DNA of 64,000 bases from an uncultured Clostridia bacterium. GTDB lineage: Bacteria > Bacillota > Clostridia > Peptostreptococcales > Anaerovoracaceae. The stretch is taken from NCBI GenBank assembly GCA_938049335.1, contig CALIYX010000024.1:1-64000 (forward strand), in the 5' to 3' direction. The notes beneath the pieces are model-generated. The model did not search any database and had not been told where the DNA came from. It worked only from the letters and a program-made list of their open reading frames with translations. Of the stretch, positions 58,729 to 64,000 are shown piece by piece; within the stretch, counting starts at the first letter, position 1; the number at the start of each line of letters is the position of its first letter. Position numbers and translations under genes: made by a program.

Positions 58729-59769
58729 CTATCTACGTTTTACACTGGAAGCATGAATCTTAAGGGTTTCTATATTGTTTAGACTCATTCCAGTTCCAAG
58801 GGCAACTGCCTCAAATGTATTTTCGGCAACTGTCGCCTTGATGCTTGTTCTCTTCTCTATAAGCTTGTCTAGATTATAAATTCTTCCGCCGCCTCCTGAG
58901 AGAACCATACCACTTGAAGCGATATCTGCTGCGATTTCAGGTGGTGCTTTTTCTATTGTTGCTTTTACTCCATCTATGACTATATCTATAGACTCCTGTA
59001 AGCCAAGCATAATGTCTCTGTTTGTTACCTCTATGCTCTTTGGCAATCCTGATATGATGTCACGACCGCTAGCCTGAACAGTCTTTATGATTTCGTCGCC
59101 ATTTTCGTCAATATCTAGGCAAGCTGCACCAGCCTCTATCTTAAGCATCTCAGCTGTCTTCTCACCTATCATAAGAGCATATCTCTTACGCACATACTGA
59201 ATTATAGCTTCGTTGAACTTGTCTCCCGCATGTCTTATAGATGTGCTAGCTACGATACCACCAAGCGCTATAATAGCAATATCAGTTGTTCCTCCGCCTA
59301 TATCACATATCATGCAGGCAGTTGAACTATCAACATCAAGACCAGCACCTATTGCTGCAGCCATAGGCTCTTCTAGAATGTAAACCTCGGATGCACCCAT
59401 CTGTCTCACAACACCTTCAACAGCTCTTTTTTCTACTTCGGTAACTCCACTTGGAACGCCAACAACTACTCTGAAGTTCTTAATCTTATTTCCGACAGCC
59501 TTGTCGATAAATGCTCTAAGCATATCTCCAGTTCTGTCAAAATCAGAAATCACTCCGTCCTGAAGAGGTCTTACAACCATTATGTTTGCTGGTGCCTTAC
59601 CAATCATCTCCTTAGCATCGTCGCCGACAGCTAAAGTTACATTGCGTCTCTTGTCTAGCGCAATTACAGATGGTTCGTTTAAGACAATTCCATTATCCTT
59701 AATGTAAATCAGCGTATTTGCAGTACCTAGATCAATACCCATGTCCTTTGCTGATAAAAAATTCAACAT
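58729..59769 (-). CDS. mreB: Rod shape-determining actin homologue MreB
   Basis: A 346-residue MreB. It has IDLGTANTLIYIKDNGIVLNEPS at its start (key DLGTANTLIY), VVGVPSGVTEVEKRAV, the ICDIGGGTTDIAI phosphate-2 motif and VLSGGGGRIYNLD. It polymerises in the cytoplasm to guide lateral wall growth. ATG 59769 is chosen as GGAGGT lies 6 nt upstream; TTG 59793 starts inside the leader. It heads the mreB-mreC-mreD-mrdA-minD operon. Confidence 0.97.
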   Translation of the reverse strand: MLNFLSAKDMGIDLGTANTLIYIKDNGIVLNEPSVIALDKRRNVTLAVGDDAKEMIGKAPANIMVVRPLQDGVISDFDRTGDMLRAFIDKAVGNKIKNFRVVVGVPSGVTEVEKRAVEGVVRQMGASEVYILEEPMAAAIGAGLDVDSSTACMICDIGGGTTDIAIIALGGIVASTSIRHAGDKFNEAIIQYVRKRYALMIGEKTAEMLKIEAGAACLDIDENGDEIIKTVQASGRDIISGLPKSIEVTNRDIMLGLQESIDIVIDGVKATIEKAPPEIAADIASSGMVLSGGGGRIYNLDKLIEKRTSIKATVAENTFEAVALGTGMSLNNIETLKIHASSVKRR

Positions 59770-59812
59770 TACTTTACCTCCGTAGTATATCAAATGTAAA
59801 CCGCATGACCTT

Positions 59813-60487
59813 CTATATCAGTCCCATGTCTGCCATGCTAGTGTACTCTCCATCACCTATTATTACATGATCGAGCACCTTTATTCCAAGTATTTTGCCC
59901 GATTCACAGAGCCTCTTAGTTGTCACTACATCTTCTTTGCTCGGACTTGAATCACCACTTGGGTGGTTATGAACAAAGATTACTGATGCAGCGCTCATCC
60001 TCACAGCTAGAGTAAAAACCTCTCTAGGGTGTGCTGGAGCTCCGCTTAGTTCACCGACAGATACCCTATCGATGTGAAACACCTTACCCTTAACATCCAT
60101 AAGCAGGCTGACAAAGCATTCCTTCTTAAGATGTCTCAGCTCAGGCATCATAAAACTTGCTACATCATCTGCTGAGTTTATCGTAGCCATACTGCTCTTC
60201 TTCTGGGTAAGTCTTCTGCCTATCTCCGCTGCTGCAGCGATTGCACAAGCCTTACTCTTGCCTATCCCATAAAAGCTAACAAGCTCCTTTGGACTTGCAG
60301 AAGATATGCCATAAATACCAGACTCAAACTCATTAATGATTTTACCAGCAAGCTCAAGAGCTGAATTTTCCTTCGTTCCGGTTCTAATTATCAAAGCGAT
60401 AAGCTCAGTATTGGATAAAGAACCAACTCCATATGAAAAAGCCCTTTCCATGGGTCTTTCCGATTGTGGTAAATATTTGATTTTCAA
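59813..60487 (-). CDS. radC: DNA repair protein RadC
   Basis: A 224-residue JAMM/MPN domain protein. The C-terminal metal motif is HNHPSGDSSPSKED, and a helix-hairpin-helix lies N-terminally (FYGIGKSKACAIAAA). RadC's exact role is still unclear despite the name. The start is read as TTG 60487 because GAGAGG precedes it by 5 nt and the family start MKIKYLPQSERP follows; TTG 60508 is less fitting. It is upstream of mreB, as in Bacillus. Confidence 0.9.
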   Translation of the reverse strand: MKIKYLPQSERPMERAFSYGVGSLSNTELIALIIRTGTKENSALELAGKIINEFESGIYGISSASPKELVSFYGIGKSKACAIAAAAEIGRRLTQKKSSMATINSADDVASFMMPELRHLKKECFVSLLMDVKGKVFHIDRVSVGELSGAPAHPREVFTLAVRMSAASVIFVHNHPSGDSSPSKEDVVTTKRLCESGKILGIKVLDHVIIGDGEYTSMADMGLI

Positions 60488-60602
60488 TGAATCCTCTCTT
60501 ACCGACAATCTTTAATTAAATTCAAATTCACCCTATATTATACCATTAATGTATTGCTCTTGCTATGTTTATTGTTAAAGTTTCACATACAAAATGTGAA
60601 CA

Positions 60603-61262
60603 TCACATGTTCTCTTTGCCATCTATGTGGGACTTAAGGCGAGCAATAACCTCATCTATGTTCATTCCTGTAGTATCTAATACAAGCGCATCTTCGGCAG
60701 CTCTTAGGGGATTAAGTTCCCTGTGGGTATCGTTGTAATCCCTTTGATTTATATCGCTTAAGACTTTATCAAAGCTCACTTCCTCGCCCTTTTCTATAAG
60801 TTCCTTGTATCTACGATTTGCTCTTTCCTCTGCAGATGCAGTTATAAAAAACTTGAACTCAGCATCTGGCATAACATTAGTACATATATCTCTACCATCC
60901 ATTACAAGGCTCTTGCTTCTGCCCATCTCCTTTTGGATCGCGACGAGTTTGCTTCTTACACTGCCAATCTTGGAGCAGTCAGATGCCATCATTGAAACCT
61001 CAGGAGTTCTGATAAAGCCACTAACATCTTCCCCATCTAGATATACATTTGAGTTTCTAAAGTCAATACTGGTATCATCAAGCATCTCATTAAGCCTAGC
61101 TTCATCATCACAGCCTAAACCACTTCTAATCATCTTATATCCAACCGCTCTATACATAGCGCCAGTATCTACATAATCAATCCCATATTCACTTGCTAAA
61201 ATCTTCGCTAGTGTACTTTTGCCAGCGCCACCAGGACCATCTATAGCTATCCTCTTCAGCAT
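60603..61262 (-). CDS. cmk: Cytidylate kinase
   Basis: A 219-residue CMP/dCMP kinase. The P-loop is IDGPGGAGKSTLAKILA, followed by DTGAMYRAVGY, the LVMDGRDICTNVMPDAEFKFF block and RDYNDTHRELNPL. It makes CDP/dCDP. TGGAG precedes the ATG. In Clostridia cmk often lies near ispH or rpsA; here it sits between nrdR and radC. Confidence 0.96.
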   Translation of the reverse strand: MLKRIAIDGPGGAGKSTLAKILASEYGIDYVDTGAMYRAVGYKMIRSGLGCDDEARLNEMLDDTSIDFRNSNVYLDGEDVSGFIRTPEVSMMASDCSKIGSVRSKLVAIQKEMGRSKSLVMDGRDICTNVMPDAEFKFFITASAEERANRRYKELIEKGEEVSFDKVLSDINQRDYNDTHRELNPLRAAEDALVLDTTGMNIDEVIARLKSHIDGKENM

Positions 61263-61291
61263 TTTTGCTCCATTCTGTACATTAAAACCAA

Positions 61292-61753
61292 CTATTTGTT
61301 CTTCTTTCCTACCAGGGCCTCTATCTCTTTGATAAAGGTGTTCACATCCTTGAAAGATCTATATACTGATGCAAATCTTACATATGCAACCTCATCAAGG
61401 TCCTTAAGCTGTTCCATGACAAGCTCGCCAAGGAAGGTACTCTTAACTTCTTTTTCCATCATGTTGTTAAGGCCACGCTCTATACTGTCGACAACGCGCT
61501 CTATATCAGCTAGCGCAACTGGTCTCTTCTCACATGCCTTTATTATACCGTTCATTAGCTTATCTCTATCAAAGGCCTGGCGACTACCATCTTTCTTAAT
61601 AATCATTATTATGGTCGTCTCGACCTTCTCATAGGTCGTAAAACGCTTTACGCACTTCTCGCATTCCCTTCTACGTCTTATCGCCTTACCGTCGTCAATC
61701 GGTCTAGAATCAATTACCTTTGTATCTTCATTATCACAAAATGGACATCTCAT
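61292..61753 (-). CDS. nrdR: Transcriptional repressor NrdR
   Basis: A 153-residue NrdR: an N-terminal zinc ribbon (MRCPFCDNEDTKVIDSR...RRECEKC) and an ATP-cone (TTYEKVETTIIMIIKKDGSRQ). It represses ribonucleotide reductase genes through NrdR boxes when loaded with dATP. No nrd genes are in the window. CGGAG precedes the ATG. Confidence 0.97.
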   Translation of the reverse strand: MRCPFCDNEDTKVIDSRPIDDGKAIRRRRECEKCVKRFTTYEKVETTIIMIIKKDGSRQAFDRDKLMNGIIKACEKRPVALADIERVVDSIERGLNNMMEKEVKSTFLGELVMEQLKDLDEVAYVRFASVYRSFKDVNTFIKEIEALVGKKNK

Positions 61754-61869
61754 TTGTTTATCTCCGTATATATCTTCAATACTGTTATTTACTATGTTAA
61801 TATTACTTTTATTTTACACTATATGTCCTTCTTTTTCTACATCAAAATACACTGCTGCTATTAAAGCCC

Positions 61870-61906
61870 AAAGAAAAACACAGCCCATATCACTATAGGC
61901 TGTGCC
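61870..61906 (-). terminator. Terminator of the trigger-factor-like PPIase gene
   Basis: CACAGCC (61879-61885) pairs with GGCTGTG (61898-61904); TTTTTC follows on the minus strand. It lies about 15 bp past the PPIase stop. Confidence 0.85.
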
Positions 61907-61919
61907 AATGTACTTTCAA

Positions 61920-63092
61920 TTATTTAGAGCTGCTATTTTCTGATGTCTTTGCCTTCTTAGCCTGCTCCTCAGCTACGATCTTCTGGTATTCCTTCTGTGA
62001 TACCTTCTTACCGTCCTTCATTACCTTGTCAAGAACCTTATCAAAGAGGATCTTCTGACGCCAATTCTGCTCGTCAGCATATGTTTCGATATCCTTACCG
62101 AAAGCCTTCTTGAAGCTCTCCTCATCATATCCGTTATCCTCAAGGATCTTTAGAATTTCCTTCTTGTATTCTCTGTTGCTGAGCGAAATATTCTCTGAGC
62201 GAGCTATGCTATACATAACCATTCTATTAAATACTATGTTCTTAGCATATTCTTGCTTTAGCTTCTCAAAACCCTTCTTGTCAGTTCTCATTACTGTCTT
62301 GAGATATGTTTCCCACTGCATTCCATAGTTCTGAGCCTGAGCCTTGTATGATTCCTCTAGCTTATTAGCCTGTGACATAGCTTCATTAAGTTCCTTCTCA
62401 GGATACTTCTTAGCCTTAGACTTGTCTATTATTCTGCTCCAAAGCTCCTGCTTAACTGTGGAGTCTATGCTCTTCTGCTTCTGATTAAGAAGCTCCTTCT
62501 TAACACCCTCTTTGTATTCCTTGACTGTTGTATACTTGGAATTCTTCTTTACAAATTCTTTATTTAGTTTAGGAACTGAAATCTTCTTCTTGCTGTTAAT
62601 TGTTACTTTGAATTCTACAGCTTTACCCTGAAGGTCAGTCTTACCATAGTCATCAGGGAATTTTAGGTTTAGAGTCACAGAATCTCCCACATTCTTACCA
62701 ATCAGACCCTCGACAAAACCGTCTATCATCTGAGTTGTACCAACTGTTATGTCAGTTGATTCACTGCTACCACCCTCAAACTCCTTGCCGTCTATTTTGC
62801 CAACAAATGAGATGTTAATTGTATCTCCATTTTCAACCTTACCTGTCTTGGAGTTCTCAGTCTTTGCAGCCTTCTGAAGTCTTCTCTGAATTTCTACATC
62901 AACCTCTTCATCAGTAACGCTGGCCTTCTGGCTAGTGTACTCTAGTCCTTTATAATTGCCAACCTTGACGTATTTGCTTAGATCGTAGTTGTATTCTTTG
63001 GGCTGCTTATTGTTAACAAATACTAGTATAATAGCGATAACAGCAACGATTGCAACAACAACGCCTGATCCTATAAGCAATTTCTTGTTCAT
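61920..63092 (-). CDS. Surface trigger-factor-like FKBP-type peptidyl-prolyl isomerase
   Basis: A 390-residue protein. A membrane helix at residues 4-26 anchors a domain with FKBP-type features (VENGDTINISFVGKIDGKEFEGG, IDGFVEGLIGKNVGDSV) and long helical arms like trigger factor (RRLQKAAKTENSK and C-terminal helix repeats). It lacks the ribosome-binding GFRxGKxP motif. It probably folds secreted proteins at the outer face of the membrane. ATG 63092 is used as GGAAGG lies upstream. Its C-terminus is a Lys/Ser-rich tail. Confidence 0.85.
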   Translation of the reverse strand: MNKKLLIGSGVVVAIVAVIAIILVFVNNKQPKEYNYDLSKYVKVGNYKGLEYTSQKASVTDEEVDVEIQRRLQKAAKTENSKTGKVENGDTINISFVGKIDGKEFEGGSSESTDITVGTTQMIDGFVEGLIGKNVGDSVTLNLKFPDDYGKTDLQGKAVEFKVTINSKKKISVPKLNKEFVKKNSKYTTVKEYKEGVKKELLNQKQKSIDSTVKQELWSRIIDKSKAKKYPEKELNEAMSQANKLEESYKAQAQNYGMQWETYLKTVMRTDKKGFEKLKQEYAKNIVFNRMVMYSIARSENISLSNREYKKEILKILEDNGYDEESFKKAFGKDIETYADEQNWRQKILFDKVLDKVMKDGKKVSQKEYQKIVAEEQAKKAKTSENSSSK

Positions 63093-63224
63093 ATCATACC
63101 TTCCTCTTGAATTTATATAATTAATTATTATAAAAGTCTTACCCTCAGATTCTACCATTTTGTACAATCTTTTTCAATTAAAAAGCCGTATAATTCACTG
63201 AAAATACACAATCCCACATACTTT

Positions 63225-63262
63225 CACAAAAAAGAGATGAACTCTTTACGGCTCATCTCTAA
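63225..63262 (-). terminator. Terminator of the Cys-rich small membrane protein gene
   Basis: AGAGATGA (63233-63240) pairs with TCATCTCT (63253-63260); a T-run follows on the minus strand. It lies about 30 bp past the stop of the 71-residue gene. Confidence 0.75.
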
Positions 63263-63290
63263 AATAAATCACACTTGTCCAAAAACTACC

Positions 63291-63506
63291 TTATTGCAAA
63301 GTATCCTCTGTCTTCTCTTTCTTCCCCATGTTCATGCACATTGAAGCCATGGCACATGAAGAACACGCTTCCTTTCTCTTAGAAAGCTCATCATCGCTTC
63401 TATCTTCAGCATTCTTGCTAGCTACGATGACAGCTATAAAACAGAGTGCTGCAATAGCAACAGATGCAACTGCTATATATAATAAGTGACTCATAAAGTA
63501 TTCCAT
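63291..63506 (-). CDS. Small Cys-rich membrane protein (FeoB-associated-like)
   Basis: A 71-residue protein with one N-terminal helix (about residues 8-29) and a C-terminal CSSCAMASMC cluster, a C-x2-C-x5-C pattern. This resembles small FeoB-associated Cys-rich membrane proteins, but no feoB is in the window, so the link is tentative. GAGGAG precedes the ATG at 63506. It ends at its own terminator. Confidence 0.6.
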   Translation of the reverse strand: MEYFMSHLLYIAVASVAIAALCFIAVIVASKNAEDRSDDELSKRKEACSSCAMASMCMNMGKKEKTEDTLQ

Positions 63507-63606
63507 ACAATCATCTCCTCATAAGGTCCATCAAATGTAATTATATATACATTCTACCACAAATATCAGCTTTTACACCACGCCTTGAAGAATTTCATAT
63601 AGATTT

Positions 63607-64000
63607 CTAAATAAGACCTAGAATCTCGTCAAATATTTCCTTAGCAACCTCAGCCTTTGATTTCAATTCTAATGATCTATGGCCATCCCTTGTAATCAAA
63701 GTAACTGCGTTAGTATCTGTCTTAAAGCCACTTCCAGCATCCTTTAGGTTGTTAGCCACTATCATATCAGCGTTCTTCTTGCTGAGCTTCGCCTTGGAGT
63801 TTTCTAGCATATTATCGGTTTCCATTGAAAAGCCACATAGAAACTGACCTTCTCTTTTGTTCTCTCCAAGATACTTAAGAATATCCTTTGTTCTCTTGAG
63901 AGGTATAGATAGATCTCCGTCCTTTTTCTTAATCTTGCTGTTCACATAGCTTTCTGGCGTGTAATCAGCCACAGCCGCAGCCTTTACAATTATGTCCTGC
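63607..64000 (-). CDS. coaBC: CoaBC, C-terminal (CoaB) end, cut by the window edge
   Basis: This minus-strand frame runs open to the window edge and its upstream part lies outside. It has the KAAAVADYTPESY substrate motif, KIKKKDGDLSIPLKRTKDIL and the FSMETDNMLENSKAKLSKKNADMIVANN dimer/CTP region (key GFSMETDN, KKNADMIVANN) of the phosphopantothenate-cysteine ligase domain of CoaBC. CoaBC makes 4'-phosphopantetheine from phosphopantothenate and Cys. The GTG inside the frame at 63972 is not a real start. Confidence 0.95.
   Translation of the reverse strand, partial: QDIIVKAAAVADYTPESYVNSKIKKKDGDLSIPLKRTKDILKYLGENKREGQFLCGFSMETDNMLENSKAKLSKKNADMIVANNLKDAGSGFKTDTNAVTLITRDGHRSLELKSKAEVAKEIFDEILGLI

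Noticed and set aside
63607..63972. Separate 121-residue gene starting at GTG 63972
   Set aside because: The frame stays open to the window edge and the codons before the GTG encode the conserved KAAAVADY of CoaB, so it is the end of a longer coaBC gene.

Overview
The window looks like a stretch of chromosome from a low-to-moderate GC Gram-positive anaerobe of the class Clostridia. The gene orders murC-glmU-prs-pth-mfd-(spoVB/yabM-like)-mazG-hup-rqcP, tig-clpP-clpX-lon-engB and radC-mreBCD-mrdA-minD are Bacillota housekeeping blocks, and a butyryl-CoA-dehydrogenase/EtfBA cluster points to butyrate-type or reductive anaerobic metabolism. The overall look recalls Peptostreptococcales/'Family XIII' (Mogibacterium/Anaerovorax-like) genomes, but that placement is inference. 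Nearly all of it is ordinary chromosome; no phage, insertion sequence or CRISPR array is visible.

Layout. 1-515: 5' end of a 16S rRNA gene (minus strand), its leader and two tandem strong promoters. 516-12029 (minus): a cell-wall/nucleotide/DNA-repair run, murC, an acetyltransferase-only glmU, prs, pth, mfd, an MTA/SAH-deaminase-like gene, a MurJ/SpoVB-like flippase, mazG, hup and rqcP. 12145-13314 (plus): purR and spoVG. 13468-14901 (minus): pyk. 15104-15310: a small BFD-like [2Fe-2S] protein. 15406-15909 (minus): six tRNA genes (Met, Val, Asp, His, Cys, Gln) with promoter and terminator. 16128-17987 (plus): lgt and ychF. 18085-23507 (minus): a compact Tad-like (Flp/type IVc pilus-like) cluster containing three tiny hydrophobic proteins. 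23738-31521 (minus): a beta-CASP metallo-hydrolase, glpP, a PHP phosphoesterase, a gatD-like gene lacking its catalytic residues, murT, a DJ-1 protein, a membrane protein, hpt and engB. 31521-37188 (minus): lon, clpX, clpP, tig. 37305-43755: small mixed units (CYTH, deoC, LCP protein, maf plus an unknown gene, DUF2004-like, DUF1697, MATE). 43864-46947 (minus): etfA, etfB and an acyl-CoA dehydrogenase behind a Rex-like operator. 47168-52552 (minus): thiI, a cysteine desulfurase, a second MATE exporter, rny. 52688-53791 (plus): rodA. 53879-59769 (minus): minD, mrdA, mreD, mreC, mreB. 59813-64000 (minus): radC, cmk, nrdR, a surface trigger-factor-like PPIase, a Cys-rich small membrane protein and the C-terminal end of coaBC.

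How the genes work together. Cell-envelope construction dominates: MurC, GlmU acetyltransferase, flippase, MurT/GatD-like lipid II amidation, Lgt, LCP transferase, RodA/MrdA/MreBCD. Protein quality control (Tig, ClpXP, Lon, RqcP, extracytoplasmic PPIase) and tRNA/sulfur metabolism (ThiI plus its desulfurase) are also strong themes. The parts most worth a second look are the minimal Tad-like cluster with its paired palindromes, the apparently dead GatD, the stand-alone GlmU acetyltransferase, the Rex-like site in front of the bcd-etf unit, the MinD without MinC/MinE, and the overlapping divergent promoters between rny and rodA.
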